DNA of 64,000 nt, taken from Pithys albifrons albifrons (lineage: Eukaryota; Chordata; Aves; Passeriformes; Thamnophilidae). Each line of letters starts with the position of its first letter. Position 1 is the first letter of the stretch. The DNA is taken from NCBI RefSeq assembly GCF_047495875.1, contig NC_092458.1:108130227-108194226 (forward strand). Direction: 5' to 3'. The notes beneath the pieces are model-generated. The model was not told where the DNA came from, made no database searches, and was given only the letters and a program-made list of their open reading frames with translations. The position numbers and the translations under genes were made by a program. Below, piece by piece: positions 1 through 12,100 of this stretch.

Positions 1-158
1 AGCTACGCCATATGCCACCACCCAGATACTGCATTCCAACAGCATCCATGAGTTGGCCGTCGATTTACCTGATCCTCAGTGGAAAAGCTCAATTCAGCAA
101 AAAAATGACCTCATGGGATTTGGTTACTCTCTCCCAGACCAAGGCAAAGGCAACAATG
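1..158 (+). CDS. ROBO2: ROBO2 exon with CC1 motif (5' end outside window)
   Basis: The reading frame starts at base 2 and gives [14 protein letters not shown], then [18 protein letters not shown] and [16 protein letters not shown]. It ends with one base (g158) of a split glycine or alanine codon before the donor gtaatt. PYATTQ is the CC1 motif; in Robo receptors this tyrosine is a known Abl target and the region takes part in binding other guidance receptors. The window begins inside the exon, so its acceptor is not visible. The exon can join 4993 (giving GGKGGKKKK) or the cassette at 530 (giving ALLYIPDYR); both keep frame. The match to the vertebrate ROBO2 tail is from memory but long and specific. 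Confidence 0.94.
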
Positions 159-3100
159 GTAATTACAGCTCTTATTTTCCAGAGCCCTTGGCTTTACACT
201 GTATCATTTGTGCATGAATTAGAAAATTCTTTTATGTTGTGTGAGACACTGTTCATCCTTAACTGATGCTAACATACCTTGCATGCTTGCTGAACCTCAT
301 ACCATCATAAAATATGTCGTCCTCTGCTTTTATTCCTCTTTGTCCTATGCTGGTCACCAAGCCATCTGCCTTCCATTAGGCTAGGGTAGGTGTACCTTTA
401 AAAATAGATAAGTTCAGACCTGCCAGCCCATCACATCTGCTGTTGACTTGCTAACTGCATGTGTTGCATTTGCTTGTGCCGTTGACTAATCCCACAATGC
501 CACTGTGACCTTTGCCGTTTAACCTTTAGCCTTGCTTTACATCCCTGACTACCGGGTGGCTGAGGGACTGGCTAATAGATTGCCACACAACCAGTCACAG
601 GATTTCAGCACCACCAGCTCCCACAACAGCTCCGAAAGGAGTGGCAGCCTCTCAGGTTGGTTCCACCGTCGGTAGGGGAGTGAGGGACGGAGGGGTGTTG
701 GCAAGCAACTCGCCAGGGAGGCAGAAGACCTGCAAGGCACAGGTTGAGAATTACCATGAGAGTGCCTGCCTCTAGTAAATACCGGAAAATATGAAGTTTC
801 ACTGGAACATTAGAGAACACTGTCACATGGACCTCTACTTAAAAAAAAAAGCTTTTGGCAAAACCTATTTGTAGATAACTGGAGATTCCTCCCAGGCGGT
901 ACTTGTCAGCGCAATTGCCAGCCTTTCCTTGTCACATCCTGTCCCTGACAGCACAGTTCATGGAGCAAATGTATTTCTGCATCTATCCTCAGTTTATAGG
1001 TGTCCCCACACTGAACATCATGACGAGAGTAATGCTTTTGTTGAGTTGTTAACAGATCCCCCACTCCCACGAGCTGTTTCTAAATGCTATTCTTCAGTGA
1101 AGCAGCACAGAAATAATTGTAGGGCCCTGGAAGATGACTGGGGTTTCAACAAATTGTGCCAAGCCTGCATACAAACAGGATGTAAATTTTATGTGTGTGC
1201 TGCATGTTCTTTTGAAATGTGATGCATTTTCATCAGATGAAAATGATTGTAGTACATGTGGTTGTGTATTATATTTAAACACACCTTTTTCTTGATTTCT
1301 TTAATTTTCTTACTTGTTGCTTATGTTGTGTATAACTGTCTTGGTTATTTTTCTTTTTATTTCAAAACAAAAACTGAAAAGACAGCAATTAAAATGAAAA
1401 TCTGTGAATTCACTTAGCTGAAATATGAGACAGATGAAGGGACTTAACCTTGATAGTCATTCTATATCCATAGCCTTTTGAATTTCCATTATAAGCTGTA
1501 GTAATCATAAGAGTAACAGACCAAACCTAGAAATGGCTTGTTTATGTCAATTTAAAAAACTATTGAAATTGAATCTCAAGATTAGAAGCCTGTAATCATT
1601 GGTCCATACCTCAAATAGCCAAATATGTTTGCAAGTCTTGTGTTCTCAAGGGGGAGCGTTAGATGATTTGAGTGAGACTGAAAAATAGGCTTATGGCATT
1701 CACAGAGAGGTATCTGGGAGCTACATGCATACAATACTTCAAGAAAGATTCTTGTTCCTTGTATGTGAGATATATTGGCAAGCAGCTTAGAAAATCAGCT
1801 TGCTCCCCAGGCTGCATGAAAATGCAGAAATTGATGTGCTGAGGTACATATGTGCCAGTTATCAGAGGGCAGTATTACACTTTAAATATGTTGACAGCTA
1901 TGGCTGCCTAAGAATTTTCTCAGAAAATATGAAGTTTCACTGGAAAATGCCAGTTGATCAAAAGGTGGATTTTGATCAAATATTTCAAGCGAAACATATT
2001 TTGTGTAGTGCTTCTCAGGCTGAAATAAATCTTCTGAGGACCCAAGAAAATCATGTTAGTCAGTCTTTTTATGGCCACAGCACTCCTGTTGTGACGAAGG
2101 CAGCCCACACCTGAATGCCCCAATGCTCAGAAGAGCATCAGATTATTGGATTGCAGAGTCAGTAGTTTGCTCTCTCTTGCCTACTAATTATGCCTTTGAT
2201 ACAGGATAATTATGTCTGTAATACATGAGAAACTGGGGGAGACCTTCAAATAGTCTGATAATTAGAGCACCACGGGAGTCAGAGCCCAGCTTTGGTTAGG
2301 CAGTCCCCATCAGGGTGAGCAGGGACTTGTTCGCTCACTTCCTTGGTTAGTACTTTAAGTACTACTTATTATTCTGACTAAGTGTCTGTCTCTCTTAAAT
2401 GAATATTATGAGAAATCCTATCCCACTGTGGAATGGAAAATAGCTAAAAACTCAGCTGCTCTATGAGGCAGGGAAATTTTGTAGCTGTACTTTGCACAGC
2501 TCCCAGATTATATCAGTGCTATGATTATCAGCCCAAGTCACAAATTCTTTTTCCAGGACCTGATTCATCTAGAGACTTAAACAATATAATTGGATTTTGG
2601 AGCGAGGAGACACTGAAACATCAAGCATCACTGCTATGGGGAAGCAAGGCTTTGGTGCATCAGTTTTCAAACACACATCACGCATTATGTACGAGGTGTC
2701 TGCTCCACTAGTCTGACAGTGGAGTAACTCTGCCCACTGGGACAGAAGAGATATCTCCTTCCCAACTGTACAGTGTAGGCTGCTTTCCCTACTAGTAATG
2801 ACCTTGGAGTTCCCTTCTTTCTTTTCTTTGTCTAAGTAGTTCCTTGTCTCTCTGCTTCATTCCTTGTAATATCTCCATCATCTTTAACCTTTCTCTCCAA
2901 AACCCCAAAATCCAAGTGACTCCGTATAAGCACCCCACACATCCAACCTCTATTGTACCAGCCTCCTAAGGTTAACAAGATGCTACACTTCTTCCTCACC
3001 ACCTCAACTAATTTTTAAGCTGAAGTTGTGCTCTGCATTTCACTTCTCTGAATATTCCTGATTTGAATTGTTCTATAACTCACACACTCCTGAACATGTG

Positions 3101-6100
3101 CTTTTCTCCTGAAATGGCCCCTCCTGTCCTGCCTTAGCTCTATTCCTGCTGACTTTCCAAAAATTTCCCCACATCCCATAAGTTTAAATTAACCTTTGTG
3201 CTGTACTATGACCCTATTTCTGTATCCGCTTTTTGCCTTACCTATGCTTTGAAAGCTTCATTTTCCCTCCAGAAGGTTTGTGTATTTGTTCTTTTATCTC
3301 CCCCATCACTGAGGTTTCTTTTCATTGGTCAAAATGTTCTTCCATTTTCAAGTTTCCTTCCCTATAAAAGGAGGGAAGAGCCTGTCTTGCATCCTAATAG
3401 ATGGAATATTGGTTCAATTCACACACAGTGAATGACAGGATCTTGCCTAGATTTACTGTATGTTCCTCCAAGACAAAGAAGGAAGAGCTCTGGTATGGAA
3501 TTGCATAGTGGAAAGTAAAGTCTTGTTTTCAATATGCTGCCCATCAGGCCAATTATAAACCTTGCTGAACTTGTTGCCCCTCTCTAGCAGCCACAACCAG
3601 AGGTGAAAGCCACAACCAGAGGTGAAAGCAGAAAAAATCACCTTTATCTTCCATCACTATTTGTTCTGTTTTCATCCAACTGACATTTGGAGGTAATAGG
3701 AGAAAGCCACTGTCTCACAGACAAAAAGTCCCATGAGATGGGCTTGTCTCTATTGCACCTCCTGGATTTCTCCATGCTTAAATCTAGAGCCATGGCAAAG
3801 AGGATGGTGCCTAACAGTGCACACTGTGCCACCCTACCTGACCAGTCAGTTACAGCTTTTTTGATGCATTGATTCATTTTTACATGTTTGTTTTTTTTTT
3901 AACTGATTTTTATAAGTCAGCAAGATACATCAATGGGTAAAATGGATTAGACTGTGCTTTCTGCAACAGGAAAGGAATGAGTGATAGCCAGCTGGGTACC
4001 CCACTGAAAAGTCATATGACAAACCATTCTGCCACCCAGTAGTCCAAAGAGTTTGCAAGCTGCAACAAAATGGCAAAAAAATCCCTCAAAGCAGTCAAGG
4101 GATTCAAAATGTTGGGCCATTCTTCCTCTGAATGAATTTCTAACAAGAAGAAAAGTCAGGGCAACATAAAGGAAACCAAGCAAGTGGGATGAAGAATTTT
4201 CTCTATAAGATCACTTTCCAACAAATGGAAGTGTCTCATCTGGAGAAGTGGATATAAGGACAAGAAGAGAAGAGCAGAAAATGCATTGCTCACTTCATTT
4301 CTACAGTTGTACATCAGAAATAGAGCCTCTTCTCCATAGTGGTACAGGATATTTGAATAATCCCATGAAAAGACAGTCCTAAACCATTGCACATGACTTC
4401 CTGATCTTTTGAAAAAATAGAACTTAATAAATTCCTATCAGCAAAACCCTGTTTCATTTATTTTAACAAGTTACTCTTGTCATTCTGGCTGAAAGATACT
4501 GAGTCTAATGACAATTGTTTTAGATTGTGTCCTTAACCTTTGTGTTTTCCACAGAAAGAGATTATGCAAAACTGTGTTACACTCACTCTAGATTCTGACA
4601 TTTTAAATAATTTGCTATGTTTTATTTTATTTTTATCTAAGAGTGAATTCAAGAAGTCATAAAGCACACATGAATAAACCAGGAAATATATTTCTGATAA
4701 TGGAAGATATGTCTTTCCTTGCTTGTGCTCTTCTGTGGTGCAAATGTACAGAGTTTTAAAAAGAAGTGATTTTCAGCAAATATTCAGAATATTTTTCCAT
4801 TCCATTCTATTATTACTTATAACCTTGTGACAGCATTAGCATGTTGATGCTGATTCTGCTGAGATATAAATAACATCTTCTTTTTTGGGGTATGCCATCT
4901 GGAATCGAAATTCTTTCAAAGAAATGTGAATAGCTAGCTTTTTTTTCCCACATTATGTCTCTAACATTTTCTTTTTCTTTTTGGATTTGCAGGTGGCAAA
5001 GGAGGGAAAAAGAAGAAAACCAAAAATACTGCCAAGCCCCAGAAAAATAATGGTTCAAACTGGGCCAGTGTTCCCCTCCCACCCCCTCCTGTGCAGCCAC
5101 TTCCAGGCACAGAGCTGGAACACTATGGGGTGGATCAGCAAGAAGCAGGGTAATTTTTTTTTCTTATGAAAGAAAATCTGTGTTTTGGAGGGATGAGGCC
5201 TTTTTTCTTATGATTTTTTCATTTTTCTAAGTGACAATATTATTCTGTTTTGTTGGGGAAAAAAAAGAGAGAAAGCACCTTATCCTATAGACTTGCTGTG
5301 GAGGAGGAATGTTTGAATTGCTTCTCTGGATAGTGACTGAAGGTGGAAACAAAAGTGATCTTGCTTCACCATCATGAAGGGCTTCACTGCTTTCTGATGC
5401 TGAGAAGTATCTCACTTCACAGGTAGCTTAATTGAATTCTGTTGGGACTGTGTGCAGCTGTTGGGATTCAGAGTAAGCAAGGATGACATAATCTGGCCTT
5501 TTGTATTTTTCACTGCTTTGATGTTTAAAAAATACTAGAGCCACCAGAACATTAAAAAAAAAAAAGAAGGAAAAAACCAAACACACCAAATTGGATTAAT
5601 TTTTGAAGATCCACCAACGGATAATAATGATCTCATCAGCTTTTAGAAGAAATTTCACTGTTGAGGAAGGCATGCTAATTATAGGCTTTTTGTCTTTGTC
5701 ACTTGAGCAACTTTCAAGTTTCTAGAACCTTCCACCTATTTTTGTGTCGTTTGAACTTGTTCTCAAGGACACAAAATCACACAAGAAGCATTAAATGAGA
5801 CAAGATAGACATTTCCTGCACATACAATGACAGAATGGTTTTTATTAAGTGTAATTATATGACATGCCAGGTTATCAAACTCTGGAGAAAAATCAGAGTA
5901 TACAGAAAAATAGTTTGCTGTGTTCAGTTCTATTGGAGCCTTTGAGAATAATTATTCTGTCAGGGACAAATTTGTGCCTGTTCAAAAGCAACGGATATTT
6001 CCTAAGGATGAAAGATGTTTTAAAATGTAATAGCTTTTCTGAATAAAAATATTTTGACTGTTATCTCTTTTGTAAACATGAAGCATTGATCATTACTAGT

Positions 6101-9100
6101 TTCATAATGAAAATTGTAAGAATTCTACATTATTTGAGTTTATACCAACTCTTTCAACTCTTAAAATGAGTAACAACTAACTCTTTTAGTCAATGGAGTT
6201 CTTTTTAAAATTAAAGCCCATTCCGGCTGTATTAGAGTTAGAAGTTCAAAGCAAATATAAAGGAAAATGAATAGCCTTACTGATTGCAAGTGTTGTTTAA
6301 ATCTCAAGACAAAAAGTGCATATGATCATTGTGTTCTGTATTCTGTTATAAAAGGCTAAAATAAATTTGAAATGGTTCTACCACATAATACTTGTCTTTA
6401 TCAGTTTATATCCTTGAAACACATGTGCAGCCATTTCACTAAAACAATTATGCTGTAGAAGGCAAGCAACTTGGATTTTCTTTCAGAACAATGAAATAGC
6501 ATAAAAGATAAATGGAAATACCTTATAGAGAAATCCCTTGCGACACATGGCTTGACTCCTTAAGTTGCATAAAGTATCTGTAATTTAGCTGGAAGGAATG
6601 ATGCTGGTCACCAAGACGACACTAGTTATTTAAGGATAAGGTAATCACCAGCCTTCCAGGTTTGCAACAATTCAGACTTAGTTTTTCCTCTAATTATCTT
6701 TTGAATTACTCTTTTCTGGTTTTTGTAAAATCTCACTAACAGTGGCTGTAGCGTGACCTTCTAATGTGAATTTTACCAAACACACAAAAAGATTTGAAGA
6801 ATACACTTACTGGAGCTACAATAATTTTCAGCCTCCTTTTTTGAAGAATGAATCTGCAATGTACATACTTTCCAGGATGAATCCAGTACTAATGGTATTC
6901 AGGGATTGATAGTGTTCCCGTGGTTTTCAATATGGTAAAATGGAATGAATCATAGACTCATAAACATCCTTTATGTTGCCTTTAATCTGGAAATATTGGT
7001 TAAAAAAAACTCACACATTTTTAAAACTGTTTTGTTTGTCTTGATTTGTTTTGATATACTCTATCTGTGGCAAGTTCAATGTGTTTTAATTTTAGAATTA
7101 ATTGCATGCAGAGAAGATGCTTTTGCTTGGTTTATCTAAACTTGACAGTAAGGAAATGCTCATTATTTATTCCTTATCATCTACTTAGATTTTTCACCAA
7201 TAATATACATGATCTTGAGCCAACTTCAGTTAAAGGCAGCCTGCATATTTTTGTTTGTCCATTTCTTTCTGTTGATTATACCTTCAAATGGAATATTAGC
7301 TGCAGGATGTCAATATATTTGTTACTTACTCTCTGTCTTTAGAAAAAGTTAAGAAAATAATATCTTTTACATCAAAAAATCTTTTCTGTTGAGGCCTAGG
7401 GAGGGGAATTTCCTTTGTTGCAACTATATGTGTAATGAAAGGCAGTAGTTATAGAATTTGCCCGTTATCTATTACCCTTATTTTTTATTTTGAAGGGAAA
7501 AAATCTATCAGTGTAATGAATAAAGTTTTTTAATAGCAAAAGATTGTAAGATAAAAGTGCTAAGAATGCAATAAAAATTGTTAGAAACATAGGGAGTCAT
7601 GTCTGTTAACCAGAACTTATTAGAGACTTAATGAAATTACAGCCAGAGGTCCCTAATGTAGTTAAGGTGCTTAGATTTTAATAACTGTGCTTGGGGAAAG
7701 TTGGATTTTTACTGCTTTGGATTTACTGAGGAAACCAAAAAGAACATGGATATGACCAATACTCACTATGTTGGTACCAGAAGTTTCTATAAATAAATCA
7801 TTTATTTGAGGTGTAGTTACTATGTAGTCTGTTAGGATTGCTAGCTTTTTTTGCAGGCTTTATTTTTTCCTTCTCTAAAGTGCGGGTTAGAACTTGTGGC
7901 TTTTGGGACATCTTACACTATGAAGTCAAAGGTTCTTGTACCTTAAATCTTGAATCTCAATGTCCTGAACTTCAGGCTTAGGCTGCTTTCCATTTCAAAT
8001 AAAATTTAGGTAAAGATACAGTATTTGTGCAGAATCTTTGCACTAAGAAATCTTTTTACTGAGAAATCTTTCTACTATCAAGCTGAACATTTAGGGATTT
8101 GAAGCAAGTAAGGTCAAAAGGCAAGCACTTCCAAAGCTCATTTATTCATCACTGAAAAGCCACTAGGGAGTATCTTTTTGCCCTGTCCTTTTAAGAAGAA
8201 GCCATTATACCAAACCATGAGGTTGGGAGAGCAAAAGTAAGTGAGAGAGCTGCTGCACTGTACCTTTATAGCAGCATGAGTTAGGATGGTCCCTTCAGCC
8301 TTGGGTGCAAATGCCATGAGTGAATATTGTTAGGAAAGGCAAATTACAGCTGGTCATATCTTAATTTTCTGCTAAGGGTGAATATGTATCATATAACATT
8401 TTCTTAAATCTCTGTATTATGAAAATGGTAATGATCAATCCCTCAAAAGCTCCTAAATGCCAAGTGTTAAGATGCAGCCTTTATTTCCACCTCTGTACAT
8501 ATATTTGTATTTGTGTATCTCTATATTGTTGTATCTATAAATAGATTTAAAGTAATACTAGTGTTAATTAACAGATACATCTTCCACAGACTCTTGAATG
8601 ATTAGGACAGGTTGTTTTAGCTATCCAGAATCTGTGCTTTTAAATACAAACTGTAGACTTCTGAATAAGGAAAAGGGTAGTCTAATTAATTTTAGAAATT
8701 TTTGGGTTTGCTTAAAGTAAATATTCTGTTCATAACACAGGTTTTAAAACTTCTCCATCTCAGTGTTCGCAGCCTTTTTATAACTTGTTTTCACACTTGA
8801 GAAAATTGTCAGTAATTAATTTTTCTCGGGGAAATTGGTAATTCCTTCCTTCCAAATCAGAAGCCTTAAAGGAGTATCTTTAAGCTGGTTTGAGAAATTA
8901 ACTGTGTAACACAATGCATTGCCTGCCTACATTGCAGAAAAAAAGAACTTTGTCAGCAGTCCTTGAAGGTGGAAAGAAGATAAAGTGACTTAGCAGATGA
9001 TGCTTGGGAAATGGCTTTTAGAGTGTGAGATGGTTTGACAGTGAAGGAGCTGTGAGAGCTTTTGGTTGTCTGGTTGCCTTTAGAAAAAAATAAAAAATCT

Positions 9101-12100
9101 GTCTATCCTGAGTTATTTTGGAATACGCTGGAAGTTAGGAAGAAATGTGTGCCAATGCTCAAGGGACTGCTGAATGACTGGATGTTTTGAAGATGGGAGA
9201 AGCAAACAGTTGAGATTTGAGTGGTGTGATCGTCAGCAGAGCTGTGCTCAACTGAAGCAGTGTTCAGATTAGGGAATTACTCTGGGGAGATAATGCACAG
9301 GGAATGACCACAGTCACTAAAGCCTATACACTTTGAGTGATGCCAGTGTCTCCAAGGGGCAGGATCCCAGGGTGATACTGTAATACAACACCAAATTGAA
9401 AGGTTCTGTGATGAGTACAGAGAGAGGAAAGGTTCAAGTTGCTGGCAAAGCTTGCATAAAAAGGGGTAATAAAATACAAAGCTCCTGTTTCTAGCTCTGA
9501 TCAGATACAGCATCACTCCTTACACCTTTGGTGTAAGGCAAAAATTGAACCACAAACACCTGTGAGAACATCCCCTATATATGAAGAGAGAAGAATTTGG
9601 TGTTCAAGAATAATCTTTTAACTCTGGGCAGATGTGTTGAAAGTGTTCAGAAATTCAGCAGTGTCAGGGTAAGTCAGTACAGATTGGTTAGGAGATGGGG
9701 TGCTAGCAGAGCTGTCAACATGTGTGCTAATGTACCTTATCAGCTGGTGCTGTGACATAGCATATGCTTAGGGTCAGTGCTGCTGTGACATGAATGTATT
9801 ACACATCATAGGAGATACCTGCATGCAGTGTGGGAAGACCACAATTTATGAGCAAAGTATAGCTTTTTATTTAAGCTACAAAATTGAAACAAATAGTAAA
9901 TTTATAGACAAATTAAAGGGAGGACAATGTAAGCAATTATGACCCTATTTTACATTAGATGTTGAAAGTCCCACTGTGTGTGAGGGTTACAGCTAAAACT
10001 GGAATGCTGTATACCCTCTACACTCTACTGTGTGGCAGAGATGAGATTTGATTGATACTAAGTTTATTTGGTTTTCATTTTAGATATGACAGTGATGGTT
10101 GGTGTCCACCTTTGCCAGTTCAGACCTACCTACATCAGGGCATGGAGGATGAGCTTGAAGAAGATGATGATCGTGTTCCCACACCTCCTGTCCGAGGAGT
10201 AGCTTCATCACCTGCCATCTCCTTTGGGCAGCAATCAACTGCAACCCTCACGCCTTCCCCACGAGAGGAGATGCAGCCAATGCTTCAAGCTCACCTTGAT
10301 GAATTAACAAGGGCTTACCAGTTTGATATAGCAAAGCAGACATGGTAAATGTTTGAAGGGGGCATCTGTGGACTGGGAAATGAAAGCATAATAATAATAA
10401 TTGATTCCTCTATGACATAAATATTGACTGTGTTCAACAACATTTCAATAACACTTCCAAAGAACTAAAATGAAAGAAGAAATAGTAAAACTCTATCTAG
10501 CGTGTGAAGGCCTTAAACATAAGTAGGTGCTTTTCAAATCATAATGCTTGGTAATAAGTTAAGTCTTGTCTAAAAGCATGCAAAATAAATATTCCTCTGA
10601 AATTTTACATATGTTCAACTAAGTAAACACCCACCTACTGACAGCTTTTATACAGTCAAGAGTACTGTCTTTTCAGGCTAGCAAATAATATGAATTTTTT
10701 AGGATTTTCAAAAATAATGAGATTCTAAATTCATGAATAAAAATCATGATAGTCACTTGATATAGTAACATAGTAGCTTTTACACACTGTCACATGAGAA
10801 TGAAGCATTTGCATCTCTGACTGTAGTTGGAAATACCATGAGAATTTCTGATTCATAGGAAAAACACAGAAAGAGTGGAAGAAAGTTGTTAGTATTTACA
10901 AAATGGATCTAGTGTTTTAGAGTGCTTTATGCCTATTTAAAAGAAGAGCAAGCAAATACCACAGTAACATTTCTCCTGAAAAACAAACAGAAGCAATCTC
11001 TTCAGGGACTGAAAAAGAACTTGTCAAGTGCACCAGGCTGGGGATACGGTGAAGGTCAGTTGCTTCCTGGATGTTCCCTAAGCAGCAGTTGTCCTTTTAC
11101 AACTTTTCTATCCAGACAAAGCCTGTGAATCTCGGAGGAGAGCAGAGCTAGTTACTGAATGGCACACTGCCAGCAAGAGAAGCAGCCTTTCTTTGCTGGT
11201 AAATAGAGCCACAAAGTTATTCAGCTTGAGCTCCCACAAATAGATCAGGCAGGTAGGCAGGCGGTGCCAAATCAAAGCCAGCTGTTTTCCCTGGACACCG
11301 TGGAAGCCTCGGGGCTTGCCTGCAATCTGCACTCAATCAACAGGGTACTTTGGTCCCGCTGCAGCACCGCGCTGCCAAGCACAGCCCCTGGGCTGCCTAT
11401 GGGACAGACCCAAATCCCAGGCAGCAGCTAGACCTGGCCTGTTGAAGGTAGCTGACTTCTGAGCCAGCACACAGATGCACACCCTGTCAGCACAGTCAGT
11501 CACTTCTGCATTTTGCAGCTGTTACCCTTTCTATGCCCTACAAACCTCAGGTTCCAGTCCAGGCACGGATAATGGAGAGTACACTGTAGCAAAGCCTCTT
11601 GCAGCTGACAAGAAAGGTTTTGCTCCCTCTTTGGAGAAATGTTTGATTGGGAACTTTCATAATGTGCTTAGGAATATACAGATTTTAATGTCACTCTTGA
11701 GTAATGTCACAGTAATTGAACCTGAAACTCCGGGAAAAAATATCAAGGAGATAACTTTTGTTCATAGGAAGACCTCAAAGGTATTGGGGTAAATATTGAG
11801 GGTTGCAAATACAAATTATTTTTGTGCAGTGGAATTGTGTAATGATCCACATTGTTTGGCTAGATGTGTATCATGCTGGTCAAAGTCAGTAGAAAGTCCC
11901 CCATTGTTTTGGGAAGGGATATTTCTTAGGTTTTTTTCACAAAGTTAACCTGTCCAGTGTAGAGAGAGGGAAGGCACAGAAACAAAATGAGACCTTCAGA
12001 TAGGTTACTGTGGGAGTAACAAAAGAGAAATACAGAGAATACACAACTAGGAATTTAAGAAAGAGCACATTAGAGATTACTGGAAGAGTACATAATCATT

